52,559 bases of DNA from JBEKIK01 sp050013075 (GTDB lineage: Bacteria > Planctomycetota > Planctomycetia > Pirellulales > Thermoguttaceae). The translations under genes and the position numbers were made by a program. The notes below the pieces were generated by a model that was not told where the DNA came from, searched no databases, and saw only the letters and a program-made list of their open reading frames with translations. The stretch is taken from NCBI GenBank assembly GCA_050013075.1, contig JBEKFZ010000021.1, positions 1 to 52,559 of the forward strand. Direction: 5' to 3'. Positions 8,593-18,214 of this stretch are shown here, piece after piece; the stretch's first letter is position 1; every line of letters begins with the position of its first letter.

Positions 8593-10359
8593 ATGTCCAC
8601 CGCAATCCTTGCCCCCCGCCGTCTTGGCGGCCTTTTGATCGAAAAGGGCTACATCACGCCCGACGGCCTAAAGGCTGCGCTGGATAAACAAAAGGAAGAC
8701 GGCAAGGGTAAACTGCTGGGCGAACTCCTCGTCGAGATGGAATACTGCACCGAGGATCAGATCGTCGAGTGTCTTGCCGTCGAGTACGGCGTTCCCTACG
8801 CCAAACTTGAAACGCGACTTTTCGACGCCAAGATCGTGGACATACTGCCGCGGGAATACATCGAAAAAAACCTTATTATGCCGATGTTCATGATTCGCGG
8901 CGTGTTGACCGTCGCCGTAAGCGAGCCGTCGAATCTGTTTTTAATCGATGAGATTCGCGCCCTGACGAACGCGCAGGTGCAGATCGTCGCCGCCAGCACC
9001 AAGGACATCCGGCGGATGATAACCTCGCTGCCCAATTCCAAAGTTTTCGTGATAGACGACATTATCGAAGATTCGGAATCGGCCAACGTCACGCTGATCG
9101 AAGAAGTAATCGAAGACATCGGCGACATTGACGAGGAGGCCGGCGGCCAGAATCCCGTCATCCGCCTGGTCAACTACATCATTTTTAACGCCGTGAAGGA
9201 GGGGGCCAGCGATATCCACATCGAGCCGGCCGAACATTGCATGAGGGTGAGGTATCGCATCGACGGCAAACTGCACAAGTCGCTGGAAGTGCCCCTGCAC
9301 CTGCTTAACTCCGTGACCAGCCGCATTAAAATCATGGCTTCCATGGACATCAGCGAGCGGCGGCTGCCGCAAGACGGGCGTGTTCACGTGCTGCTTGATG
9401 GCCGCAAAATCGACCTCCGCGTTAGCACCTTTCCCGCCACGCGCGGCGAAAAAACCGCCATCCGCGTCCTCGACACCCGCAGCGTCTCCCTGAACCTCGA
9501 AGACCTCGGTTTTGGCGAGGACGTGCTCAATAGTTTCCGGCAAAACATCAGCGCACCAAACGGCATCATCTTGGTAACCGGACCGACGGGAAGCGGTAAA
9601 TCCACCACTCTTTATGCCGCACTGAACGAGATCAGCTCCATGGAGAACAACGTTTGCACCGTGGAAGACCCCATCGAATACCATCTGCCTCTGATCAACC
9701 AGTTCCAGGTGCAGTCGAAAATCGGGATGACGTTTTCCGCCGCCTTGCGCACGCTTCTGCGGCAGGACCCCGACGTGATCATGGTGGGCGAAATCCGCGA
9801 CGAAGAAACCGCCCATACCGCCATCCAGGCCGCCATGACCGGCCATCTTGTTTTCAGCACCCTGCACACCAATAACGCCTGCTCGGCCATCACCCGGCTG
9901 ATAAACATGGGCGTGGAGTCGTATCTGATCGGCGCCGCGCTGAACATGATATTGGCCCAGCGCCTGGTGCGGCGGATTTGCACAAAGTGCCGCGAACCTC
10001 ATGAACCTCCCCGCACCGTTCGAAAGGCATTGGAACGCATGGGTTACGAATTCAGCGAGTTTTACAAAGGCGTGGGCTGCAAGATTTGCCGAAACACCGG
10101 TTTTAAAGGCCGGATCGCCGTCCATGAACTGTTGGTCATAAGCGATGAAATGCGCGACGCCATCGTCGCCGACCCGACCGTCAACAATCTGCGAGGCATC
10201 GCGATTGCCGACGGCATGATTACCCTGGCCTACGACGGTTTCCGTAAAGTTCGCGAGGGAATCACCACCGTGGAAGAAGTTTTCCATATTATCGGAGACA
10301 GCGTCGGAACATGTCAAGAAGCTTCAAGCTTGCTAAATACCATTCCCCGAGCTACGTAA
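8593..10359 (+). CDS. Type IV pilus / type II secretion assembly ATPase (PilB/GspE)
   Basis: A 588-residue AAA-type hexameric ATPase that powers pilus or pseudopilus extension from the inner membrane. The N-terminal MshEN/GspE-N domain (about residues 10-150) is followed by the N2D domain and the C-terminal ATPase. Walker A is GPTGSGKST at residues 330-338, the Asp box and Walker B appear as 'RQDPDVIMVGEIRD', and the His box is 'FSTLHTNNA'. A tetracysteine zinc motif (CTKC...CKIC) lies near residues 465-500, as in PilB/GspE extension ATPases and unlike PilT. The gene precedes the PilC/GspF gene. Confidence 0.95.
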   Translation: MSTAILAPRRLGGLLIEKGYITPDGLKAALDKQKEDGKGKLLGELLVEMEYCTEDQIVECLAVEYGVPYAKLETRLFDAKIVDILPREYIEKNLIMPMFMIRGVLTVAVSEPSNLFLIDEIRALTNAQVQIVAASTKDIRRMITSLPNSKVFVIDDIIEDSESANVTLIEEVIEDIGDIDEEAGGQNPVIRLVNYIIFNAVKEGASDIHIEPAEHCMRVRYRIDGKLHKSLEVPLHLLNSVTSRIKIMASMDISERRLPQDGRVHVLLDGRKIDLRVSTFPATRGEKTAIRVLDTRSVSLNLEDLGFGEDVLNSFRQNISAPNGIILVTGPTGSGKSTTLYAALNEISSMENNVCTVEDPIEYHLPLINQFQVQSKIGMTFSAALRTLLRQDPDVIMVGEIRDEETAHTAIQAAMTGHLVFSTLHTNNACSAITRLINMGVESYLIGAALNMILAQRLVRRICTKCREPHEPPRTVRKALERMGYEFSEFYKGVGCKICRNTGFKGRIAVHELLVISDEMRDAIVADPTVNNLRGIAIADGMITLAYDGFRKVREGITTVEEVFHIIGDSVGTCQEASSLLNTIPRAT

Positions 10360-10438
10360 AGTCGGCGCCCCGGTCAGGGCTAATTATAGTTAATTATGAG
10401 GAATATAAAAAACTCCGGGCACAAGGGCCCGGGCTATT

Positions 10439-10561
10439 GAGTGTCAGAAAAAGTATGTCGTATGAAAAGTCAGAGCCGGGGCCTGTCGCCCCGGTAATTC
10501 CGCACCCGACACGCCCCGGCTCTGAGGCGAAAACGCGACATTTATTACCTGACACTCAATA
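10439..10561. repeat. MITE-like palindromic repeat, TTGAGTGTCAG termini (copy 1)
   Basis: A roughly 120-bp element with inverted ends TTGAGTGTCAG / CTGACACTCAA and an inner inverted repeat built on CAGAGCCGGGG / CCCCGGCTCTG. A copy in the opposite orientation lies at about 52320-52436. The element occupies most of the spacer between the ATPase and PilC/GspF genes. A short ORF (10311-10562) read through it is not a gene. Confidence 0.85.
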
Positions 10562-10591
10562 AACTTAACCACTCTCCACTAACCGCTATTT

Positions 10592-11794
10592 ATGTCAGCC
10601 GCCACAACCTTCAGTTATCGCGTACGCGATCCCATGGGGCGCACTCGCGAGGGAAGTATTGAAGCAGTCTCGTCCGAGGAAGCGCGTCAGCATTTACGCC
10701 GCGACGGGTTTCACGTCCTGGAACTCAAATCCGCCGAGGAATTTCGGAGTTTGTTTCCAAAACGGATCACTCGACAGGATTTAATTTATGTTACTGCCCA
10801 GTTGGCGATCATGGTCGATACGGGCATTACAATATCGACGGCGCTTTCGGGAATTATCGAGCAAGAGACCAATTCGGCGTTGCGAAAAGTCTTGCAGGGG
10901 TTAAAGGAAGCGGTCGAATCGGGTGAAGATTTCTCCGCGGCTTTGGCCCGCTATCCAAAGCTGTTCGATAATACCTACATTTCCTTGGTTAAGGCCAGCG
11001 AAGCGACCGGCACTTTGGGCGCAATGCTCGATCGCGTCGCCGCATACTTGAGAAAGGAGTTGGAAACCTTCAATAAAGTCCGCGCCGCCATGGCTTATCC
11101 CATGATTATGATGGTGTTGGCCACCGGTGTAACGATTTTTCTCTTGACGTATGTCATGCCCAAATTCATGCCGCTATTCAAGCTGCGTCATACGCAATTG
11201 CCCGCCCCCACAATTGTGATGATGTCGGTATCTGACGCAATGTTGAACTATTGGTATTTGTTTTTGGGTGTGGTGGCAACAATTGTGGGAGGATTCCTCT
11301 ATGGCAGGCGCACTCCCTCCGGCAGGCGCATGTTGGATTGGATCAAGATCAACTGTCCGGTCGTGGGCACGATGTTTCGCAAGGTGACGATCAGCCGCAG
11401 CATCCGCACCCTGGGCACCTTACTGGCCAGCGGCGTGCCCGTGATAGAGGCCATCAAGCTTGCCAAAGCGGTGGCCGGCAATTATTATTATGAAGCGATC
11501 TGGCAAAAAGTTTTAGAAGAAGTGACCGGCGGAAAACGAATCTGCGAAGTCCTGCGCAACACCCCGCTCTTTCCCAACGTGCTGGTGCAAATGATTAGTG
11601 CGGGCGAAGAAGCCGGTAAATTGGACGTGGTGTTGGAAAAAGTCAGCACTTATTACGACAACGAGGTCGAAACCACGCTCAAAGCCACCACCAGCCTTAT
11701 CGAACCCCTGATGATAGCCATGATGGGCGTGGTGGTGGGAACCATCGGACTGGCACTGATGCTGCCCATCTTCAGCCTCAGCCGCCAACCCTAA
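10592..11794 (+). CDS. Inner-membrane platform protein PilC/GspF
   Basis: A 400-residue polytopic protein of the T2SSF family. It has an N-terminal cytoplasmic segment ('FSYRVRDPMGRTREGSIEA'), two homologous T2SSF domains (about residues 70-190 and 270-390) and three predicted transmembrane helices (near 170-190, 215-240 and 370-395). It anchors the assembly ATPase and organises pilin or pseudopilin insertion. The length is normal for the family. It is the last gene of the secretion cluster seen here; no pilin or prepilin peptidase gene is present in the window. Confidence 0.94.
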   Translation: MSAATTFSYRVRDPMGRTREGSIEAVSSEEARQHLRRDGFHVLELKSAEEFRSLFPKRITRQDLIYVTAQLAIMVDTGITISTALSGIIEQETNSALRKVLQGLKEAVESGEDFSAALARYPKLFDNTYISLVKASEATGTLGAMLDRVAAYLRKELETFNKVRAAMAYPMIMMVLATGVTIFLLTYVMPKFMPLFKLRHTQLPAPTIVMMSVSDAMLNYWYLFLGVVATIVGGFLYGRRTPSGRRMLDWIKINCPVVGTMFRKVTISRSIRTLGTLLASGVPVIEAIKLAKAVAGNYYYEAIWQKVLEEVTGGKRICEVLRNTPLFPNVLVQMISAGEEAGKLDVVLEKVSTYYDNEVETTLKATTSLIEPLMIAMMGVVVGTIGLALMLPIFSLSRQP

Positions 11795-11978
11795 AACAAA
11801 GGATGAAGTATGAGGGATGAAGGATGAATACATACGTGCTTTGTCGTTGGCGATTTCCACCATTCCCTATTCCCTATCCCCGGTGCCATCCCCCCTTGCC
11901 ATCCGGGACCGGCCTATTTAAAATCATTTTAGCGGCGTTAAATATGGGCGGGTATTTGTTTACTAAAACGAGGAACTC

Positions 11979-12911
11979 ATGGCCAGGAAGGTAATCCTCG
12001 ACGTCGATCCGGGCATTGACGATGCCCTTGCCCTGTGCTTGGCGCTTTTCGAGCCTGAGTTGGACGTGGTGGCTCTGACCGCCGTCGGAGGCAATGTATC
12101 CCCGGCCCAAGCCACTCGCAACGTCCAGGTCATTCTGGAACAACTCGACCCCCCGCGTCTGCCGCGGCTTGGGGCCGCCTCGGAACCGGATAACGGCCTG
12201 CCCGTGGAAGGCCGCTATCTGTACGGCGCCGACGGGCTGGGAGGCTGCGAGTTCGACGTGGCGGAGCGGCAACACCTGCTCCCCTCGGAAAAAGAAATCT
12301 GCGATCAGGTTCGCGCGGCGCCGCACCAGGTGACCATCGTGGCCCTAGGCCCGCTTACGAATATCGCCCGGGCGTTCATGCGCGATCCCGAGCTGCCCGG
12401 CCTGGTCGGTCAGATCGTTATCATGGGCGGCACCGTAACCACGCCCGGCAACATAACTCCCGCCGCCGAATTCAATATTTATTGCGATCCGGTTTCCGCC
12501 CAGATCGTTTTTCGCTCGCCTTCGACGAAAATCCTCGTTCCCCTGGACGTGACCAACCGGATTGAACTGAGCTACGATCTGTTCAATCAATTGCCCGACG
12601 AATCGACGAAGGTGGGCCGTTTTTTGCGAAAGATTTTGCCTCCCGCCTTTCGCAGCTATCGCCAACGATTGGGTCTGGAAGGAATTCACGTCCACGATTC
12701 GGTTGCGCTTATGTCGGTCGTGCATCCCGATTTATTCACCACGAAGCCCATGGCCGGCGACGTGGAAACCCTAGGCGAGATGACCACTGGGGCCACGATC
12801 TTCGACCGCCGCCGCGTGCCCGCCTGGCGTCACAACATGGAAGTGGCCATGGATATGCAAAAAGACGCCGTCATCGAGCACATCATCCGCGGATTGAACC
12901 GATCGGTGTAA
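11979..12911 (+). CDS. Inosine-uridine-preferring nucleoside hydrolase family protein
   Basis: A 310-residue enzyme of the IU-nucleoside hydrolase family, which splits ribonucleosides into base and ribose. The calcium-binding aspartate cluster is present near the N-terminus (DVDPGIDDALAL, with Asp8, Asp10, Asp14 and Asp15). The mid-protein 'PLTNIARAF' motif is present, and the C-terminal 'HVHDSVAL' has the His-Asp pair of the active site. The length is typical. It stands alone, with a 28-bp palindrome immediately downstream that may terminate transcription from both directions. Exact substrate preference cannot be read from sequence. Confidence 0.93.
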   Translation: MARKVILDVDPGIDDALALCLALFEPELDVVALTAVGGNVSPAQATRNVQVILEQLDPPRLPRLGAASEPDNGLPVEGRYLYGADGLGGCEFDVAERQHLLPSEKEICDQVRAAPHQVTIVALGPLTNIARAFMRDPELPGLVGQIVIMGGTVTTPGNITPAAEFNIYCDPVSAQIVFRSPSTKILVPLDVTNRIELSYDLFNQLPDESTKVGRFLRKILPPAFRSYRQRLGLEGIHVHDSVALMSVVHPDLFTTKPMAGDVETLGEMTTGATIFDRRRVPAWRHNMEVAMDMQKDAVIEHIIRGLNRSV

Positions 12912-12919
12912 CGAATCTC

Positions 12920-12947
12920 AAGCCCATGGGTTGCAACCCATGGGCTT
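12920..12947. terminator. Perfect 28-bp palindrome between convergent genes
   Basis: The sequence reads AAGCCCATGGGTT-GC followed by its exact complement, so it can form a 13-bp hairpin on either strand. It lies 9 nt after the nucleoside hydrolase stop and 66 nt before the end of the convergent - strand gene, which suits a bidirectional terminator. A diverged copy (AAGCCCACGAGTT...) at 44941-44968 shows it is also a dispersed repeat. There is no strong U tract. Confidence 0.6.
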
Positions 12948-13013
12948 TGAAAGCATAAAACCGTTTCTTGTTTACTTGTTCCCACGTTCCGGCGCGGGAC
13001 AAGATAATGAATT

Positions 13014-14537
13014 CTACCGCGATTGCCCGGCGTTGGGTTCCCGCTTGGCCGTGGCCGGGGCAGGCTTTTGTTCCGCCGCCGGTTGCTCGGAATCGGACGG
13101 TTTAAAGAACCGCTCGTCGTAGATCGCCAAGGAGTGTAAGGCGCGCATCGCGCCGGCGATTTCCCGGGTGGAAAGCACGGGCAAATTATTCAGATAACGC
13201 TGGGCATTCAGGGAGTTGATCAAATAAGACATTCCCGCGGCCATGCCTGGATCGTCCAGCCGATCCTCGGGCAATGAAAGGGCCAGCCACTCCAGCACGT
13301 AACCGGAAGACCGCAATGCCGCGGCATCGTCGCGGTTGGCGCCCCTGCCGCTTAAAAAGTATCCCCAACTGCCATCTGAGTTTTGTATTCCGAAAGCGAA
13401 GTTTTGGAACTCGCCCACGTACTTTTTCGCCCGGGTGTACTGCCCTTCGACGGGCAACTTGCGCTTCTCGTGACGATATACCGCGTAGCTTATGCCCAGC
13501 AAGCGATCCAATCCCGCGCCGCCGGCGGCAAGTGTCGGATGCGCGAGTTCTTCCTTTATGATCTTTTCCAGCGACCACTCTTCATCAAGATCGTTCTTCC
13601 ACGTTGGGGCATCGACATAATACGCCAAACCGACTAGCTTGAGCGACATATCCGCGCCCGAGCGGCAGGAGAGTTTTTCAGATTCAACCAGATCGGCTAC
13701 CGTGCGCGTCGTATCGCCCACGCGCATGGGATACTCAGCCGGCACGCGTGCCAGGGCCAATGCGGCCAGAAGTTGCGACGGCCGCGATTGCAGTCCGTAT
13801 CCCAGCCGGGCGGAAATATGGTCGTTGATAATAGTAAGAGGTTGAAAACCGCCGCAGGGATAGTTCCAACACATACACATGATGCCGTTTGCGCGTTTTT
13901 CTCCCCCGGCGTCGAACAGGGAAATTTCCGCATCGCATCCCAGGGCCAAACAATAGTCGATAATCTCGTCTGGGGTATTTTGCTGGGAATTGAAGGGCAT
14001 CTTCCGATACGCGCCTAAGGTGCGGCGCGCCTTATCGCGCAGTGCCGCCAGGGCCGGACTGAGTTCGTGTTTCGGCTTCGGCGGCTCGGCTGCCGCCGGC
14101 TGTTCGGGCTGGGACGGCGTTTCGGCGGCCGGTTTGTCGCCGCCGGGAATTACGGCCGGCTTGGCAGGTTCGGTTTCCGCCGCCGCTGGGGTTTGATCCT
14201 CGACCGGCTTTACGTCGGTCTTTTCCCTGACAGGCCCTTCGACATCGGTTTTGACCGGGGCGTCGGGCGTGTCTTGCGCTGAATCCATTTGGGGCATGTC
14301 CGGACCGGTCAACTCGTTGCCCGGGGACACTGCGGCATTAGATTCATTCACTGCCTTATTTTCCGCTGATTCGTTCGATTCATTTTGCCCCAACTGAACC
14401 GAGCCCGATAGCGCGGGTCCGTCGTCCTGAGCCAATTCCGCCTGTTTGGTCATTTCCCAACCCGCGCAGTTGGAAATAACTCCGCGGACCAATAACAGTG
14501 AAATTAAACCGGCTCCGATCCAAATGGTCTTATTCAT
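13014..14537 (-). CDS. Secreted terpenoid-cyclase/prenyltransferase-fold repeat protein
   Basis: A 507-residue protein with an N-terminal hydrophobic signal/anchor, a long acidic Pro/Ala/Glu-rich linker (about residues 30-170) and a C-terminal alpha/alpha-barrel-like region. That region has the helix pattern seen in squalene-hopene-cyclase-type repeats ('SPALAALRDKARR', 'NSDGSWGYFLSGRG', 'SGYVLEWLALSLPEDRL'). Catalytic DxDD-type motifs of real cyclases are not seen, so a binding or structural role is more likely. ATG 14537 is preferred because GGAGAAAGGA lies just upstream. Downstream of the beta-solenoid gene (28 nt gap), it is probably in the same operon. Confidence 0.6.
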   Translation of the reverse strand: MNKTIWIGAGLISLLLVRGVISNCAGWEMTKQAELAQDDGPALSGSVQLGQNESNESAENKAVNESNAAVSPGNELTGPDMPQMDSAQDTPDAPVKTDVEGPVREKTDVKPVEDQTPAAAETEPAKPAVIPGGDKPAAETPSQPEQPAAAEPPKPKHELSPALAALRDKARRTLGAYRKMPFNSQQNTPDEIIDYCLALGCDAEISLFDAGGEKRANGIMCMCWNYPCGGFQPLTIINDHISARLGYGLQSRPSQLLAALALARVPAEYPMRVGDTTRTVADLVESEKLSCRSGADMSLKLVGLAYYVDAPTWKNDLDEEWSLEKIIKEELAHPTLAAGGAGLDRLLGISYAVYRHEKRKLPVEGQYTRAKKYVGEFQNFAFGIQNSDGSWGYFLSGRGANRDDAAALRSSGYVLEWLALSLPEDRLDDPGMAAGMSYLINSLNAQRYLNNLPVLSTREIAGAMRALHSLAIYDERFFKPSDSEQPAAEQKPAPATAKREPNAGQSR

Positions 14538-14565
14538 CGAATGGCATCCTTTCTCCACGGTTATT

Positions 14566-16704
14566 TCATTTTCCTACCGTGGACACGGGCGGGTTCTTCC
14601 TTGCCGTGGGCTGAACTTCGTCGGATTGCGGACGATCGATGAGGAATCCCCCGGAATAACCGCGATCGATGTAAGAGTTGTTCCTAGCGCCACAGCCGTA
14701 TTTGTCGTTGCCGCCGTAGTCAATCAGAAATGCAAAGTTTCCGCCGCAATCGGGCAAGGGGTGATACGACATGCTGGGCGAGGCATAACCTTGGCTGTAA
14801 CCTTCATACACGTCGTCGCCGTTGTAATCGAAGAGTATTCCCATGCCCATCTGATTGCTGGAGCCTTGGGTCAGTCCGCCGGTAGCCTTGTAGTGATCGT
14901 TGCCGCCGAAATCGCAGAGGACGCCGGTGGAACAATCCCAGGCCATGCCCATGCCCATGATCGTGCCTTCGTACACGTCGTCCCCGCTATCGTCGAAACA
15001 GAATCCGATGGAATAATGGCAACCCCAACCGCAGCCGAATCGCTGGAAACTGGGCTGGGTTCGCGGCCCGCCGTTATAGGCCGTCCGCGTAATCAATCGT
15101 TTTGTATTGCCGCCGAAATCGCGGGCGAAACCGGCTCCGCACCAATATCCTCCGCCGTGCGATAGGTAGTCGAACTCGTAGACGTTCTCGCCGCCGTTGT
15201 CCAGGATCACGCCGATGCCACCGTCGGCCACAGCACGCAATCCCGCGCCCACGCCTTGTCCCCAGCCTTCGTACCCGGGGGTTTCGGGATAGGAATCGCG
15301 CCACATGCCGCCGCAATAGTAATGGTTGTCGCCGACGTTGCTGTCGAGCAGTCCAAAGCCCAGCGGTCCGCCGAAGCCCTGTGCCCACATCGCGGCGTGA
15401 TAATCGTTCTTTCCTCCGCGTTCGATCAATACGCCCAGCCCTCCCAGCGCCTGGCCTTGCACGCGCCTCAGTCCACGATAGCGGCTGTTCCCGTCGTAAT
15501 CGATGAGAATTCCCACGCCGGCAATGGCCGAACCTTGGGCAACGTCCCGCGCCTCGTAAACGCCGTGGCCTCCAAGGTTCAGGAGCATCGAGACGCCGAG
15601 AATCGCCCCGCCTTGAATTCCCGGCTTATTCCCGCGATATGTGTTATGGCCTCCCAGATCTACGACTACCAACACGGGCCGTTCCAATCCGACTGCGCCG
15701 TCGATATATGTATCGTCGCCGCCCAGGTCGATCACCGCGCAAACGCCGGGCATCTTATCGAGATAATACGTGTTCGGCCCTTTGCCGCCGATGATAATCG
15801 CTCCATAAGGAGTATCGATGCGGTCGACCACGGCGCCGGTTACGCCCTCGACTTTGACGTCCCCGTCGGCCGGCAGGGACTTGAGTTGTTCAAGTAATTC
15901 CGGGTCGGTGATGGGCACAAGTGCGTCGGCGGCCGCAAAAAGCGAATTGCGGTCCATCATTTCCATCAGATCGCAAAGCAACCGGCCGGTGCCGCGATCG
16001 TTGAGCGTATGTCCGACTTCATTCTGGCCGACCAGAACCGGATAAATATTTGCCTGCAACTCGCGGATTTGGGATTTAGTCAGCGGCGCCAAGGCCGCGG
16101 CGTAGGCCACCTCAGCCTCGGCAATCGACTGTTTGACGATTTCCAAGGCCTGCTCGGGCGAGGCGACCTTGGTAAAAGTCCTCGGTTTCCGTTCGCCAAG
16201 ATCCATTTTTTTTGCCGCGATGGCCAGCAACTCGGCAAAGCCTTCGTGGTTGCCTAGCGCCGCCTTATGCAACTCGCGGGTGAACCGTTCGGCCTCGGCG
16301 GGAGCGTCAAGCGGGTTGCGCAACAAATGTTCGTACCAACTCAGCCGGCAATTGCCGGTCAATTCCGAGCCTGTATACCGGCCCGCCGTGGAATTCAGCT
16401 TCATGGCGGTGTAACTGCGAAAACGTGCAAAATTGTCGGTGGTGTGTCGTTTCACAAGACCGGCCAGAATCTCTTGCTTGAGCAATTCCAATTTACTAGA
16501 AGCGAGCGGATCGCCTATGGAATTAGGTTTTTCCGAGGACTCGGTGTTTTTAGATGACTGGGGAGAACTATCTGTTACCGAATCCAGAGCCTGCAAACTG
16601 CTATTTGTCGCCAATATCACCGCAACAATAATTAGGTAAAGCCGGGAAGTGTGCGATATTCCCGAGAACTTATGTAGAGGCTGGTAAGCAGCTCGGTTAA
16701 TCAC
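14566..16704 (-). CDS. Secreted beta-solenoid protein with GGDDxY repeats
   Basis: A 712-residue protein starting at GTG, with a signal/anchor helix near residues 22-40. An alpha-helical N-terminal half (about 60-270) is followed by a C-terminal half made of at least ten repeats of roughly 25-35 residues. Each carries a core like G-(I/V)-L-x-D-x-GG-(D/N)-(D/N)-x-Y (for example VIDLGGDDTY, LIDYGGNDKY). Such Gly/Asp turns are typical of right-handed beta-helices, possibly calcium-binding. I know of no enzyme assignment. It probably shares an operon with the following terpenoid-cyclase-fold protein. Confidence 0.65.
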   Translation of the reverse strand: MINRAAYQPLHKFSGISHTSRLYLIIVAVILATNSSLQALDSVTDSSPQSSKNTESSEKPNSIGDPLASSKLELLKQEILAGLVKRHTTDNFARFRSYTAMKLNSTAGRYTGSELTGNCRLSWYEHLLRNPLDAPAEAERFTRELHKAALGNHEGFAELLAIAAKKMDLGERKPRTFTKVASPEQALEIVKQSIAEAEVAYAAALAPLTKSQIRELQANIYPVLVGQNEVGHTLNDRGTGRLLCDLMEMMDRNSLFAAADALVPITDPELLEQLKSLPADGDVKVEGVTGAVVDRIDTPYGAIIIGGKGPNTYYLDKMPGVCAVIDLGGDDTYIDGAVGLERPVLVVVDLGGHNTYRGNKPGIQGGAILGVSMLLNLGGHGVYEARDVAQGSAIAGVGILIDYDGNSRYRGLRRVQGQALGGLGVLIERGGKNDYHAAMWAQGFGGPLGFGLLDSNVGDNHYYCGGMWRDSYPETPGYEGWGQGVGAGLRAVADGGIGVILDNGGENVYEFDYLSHGGGYWCGAGFARDFGGNTKRLITRTAYNGGPRTQPSFQRFGCGWGCHYSIGFCFDDSGDDVYEGTIMGMGMAWDCSTGVLCDFGGNDHYKATGGLTQGSSNQMGMGILFDYNGDDVYEGYSQGYASPSMSYHPLPDCGGNFAFLIDYGGNDKYGCGARNNSYIDRGYSGGFLIDRPQSDEVQPTARKNPPVSTVGK

Positions 16705-17004
16705 GTGTGTTATCTCCCACCATGCCCCGTATATGTCACAAGACCACTAAACAAAGTGCAGGCTAAAATTTATCCCAACAACATACCCAGGGGGAATTCT
16801 GGCGCCGAAGCCCAAAGCCGGTATTCTAGGTACACTTTGCCGGTTAGTCAACTATATTTCTTATAACCCGCGAAAACGGCTTTACCGCGTCAATCGGCAG
16901 ATTTTCAAGCACACCTTTAATAACAAGACTGGAACTAACAAAAAGGTTATCTAAAGAGTTTACTTAAAAAAAGAGTAGATGTCCTACTAGGTAACTTGGG
17001 GAAA
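16705..17004. other. Intergenic, no gene seen
   Basis: A 300-nt AT-richer stretch between two - strand genes. I see no open frame, tRNA or strong inverted repeat. It should contain the promoter of the solenoid/cyclase-fold operon (a GGGAG ribosome site is just before its GTG start). Confidence 0.5.
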
Positions 17005-18072
17005 TTATCGTCGAAACGGCTTTTGCAATGCCGCCACGCAAATTTCACGGCGATTATGCTGAAGCTGCCGGGCACGAACAATGTTATAACCCCAGCTTTT
17101 TATACGTTCGATGTACCCCGGCACTTGAGCGGCAAGACTCCATTCGGGCAGTTTTAACGTCAATATCATGCCCCGGATGCTAACCTGGAGATGCAGTACG
17201 ATAGCCTCCACTGCATCCAGCGTATAATTCGGCGCAACATTCATATCCACAGTGAGCCAACGAATTTTACGAAATTCGCGGCGGGGAACCTGCGTGCTGC
17301 GGCGGCGAAGATGGGTAAAATGCGGGTCTTTTAACACCTCAGCGTGCATCTCCGCCGGATCGATGCCGGTGACTATCATCCCCCGACCTAAAAGCGCCTG
17401 GCTTGCTCCGCCCGGAGCGCTGCCGATTTCCGCTACATGTGCCCCACTGGGAATAGGCAATTGCGACCAGCGCACGGCCTCTTCCATTTTCAGCCATGCC
17501 CTGGAAACCGCGCAGGCGGGCAATTCCAAGGCCAACATCCCGCCAGGCCAGCGCGTGGTTATTTGATCGGCGCGGTGAAAACCGATCCACCACTGATCTG
17601 GCTCAACCAGAACGCAATCGAAAACATGTTCCCCGCGCCGAGCAGGTTGCAACGGATCGGCGACTTTTGGGCCGAGCAGTTTTGGACGCGGGCAATGCTC
17701 CAGCAATCTGGCATGAACTTCGATCGCCTCGGAAGTAATGCCGGGCTGATAACCATGATCGCCCGGCTCAGCCGCGTCGCGCTGCCAAACGTGGATTCGC
17801 TCCGCCTTGCGATGTCCGAAAAGTTTCCACGCCTCCCGGGCCATTTCCGCCCGGTCCTGTCCCTGAACTTTCCCCAACGAAAACCCGTACGACCGGGCAA
17901 AGACCGAATGAAGATCAAAATCGTCCGCCAGCCGGTGTTTTTCCGGCAGTTTAAACGTCAGAAAGCCCGGCCGCGAATAAGCAAAGCGAAAATCCTTCCA
18001 ACATCGCGCCATCTCCTCCTTCACCGCCCGCTCGGCGCCGATCTGACAGGTAATGAAAAGAAAATCGGACAT
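17005..18072 (-). CDS. RlmM-like 23S rRNA 2'-O-methyltransferase (FtsJ/RrmJ fold)
   Basis: A 355-residue protein with an N-terminal THUMP-like/ferredoxin-like region (about residues 1-90) and a C-terminal Rossmann methyltransferase domain. The SAM-binding motif is VAEIGSAPGGASQALL (about 215-230), and the catalytic-tetrad Asp and Lys are plausibly in 'LTVDMNVAP' and 'LTLKLPEW'. This domain order and the APGG loop fit RlmM (YgdE), which methylates C2498 of 23S rRNA in Escherichia coli. Whether this protein has the same target is inference. No strong ribosome-binding site is seen. The gene stands alone. Confidence 0.82.
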   Translation of the reverse strand: MSDFLFITCQIGAERAVKEEMARCWKDFRFAYSRPGFLTFKLPEKHRLADDFDLHSVFARSYGFSLGKVQGQDRAEMAREAWKLFGHRKAERIHVWQRDAAEPGDHGYQPGITSEAIEVHARLLEHCPRPKLLGPKVADPLQPARRGEHVFDCVLVEPDQWWIGFHRADQITTRWPGGMLALELPACAVSRAWLKMEEAVRWSQLPIPSGAHVAEIGSAPGGASQALLGRGMIVTGIDPAEMHAEVLKDPHFTHLRRRSTQVPRREFRKIRWLTVDMNVAPNYTLDAVEAIVLHLQVSIRGMILTLKLPEWSLAAQVPGYIERIKSWGYNIVRARQLQHNRREICVAALQKPFRR

Positions 18073-18214
18073 GGTTAATAAATGGGTTCGGGAGCAATCC
18101 TATGCAGTACAATACTTGTACCACAGTTGTAGGTCGTTATGATACTGCCATTCTGACAGGATTTTACCATGACTTGCACAAAGCAGAAATAGGCTCAGGA
18201 ACTAAATGTAATAG

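Noticed and set aside
10311..10562. An 83-residue ORF after the assembly ATPase gene.
   Set aside because: It is read through a MITE-like palindrome and overlaps the end of the ATPase gene; no ribosome-binding site or recognisable domain.
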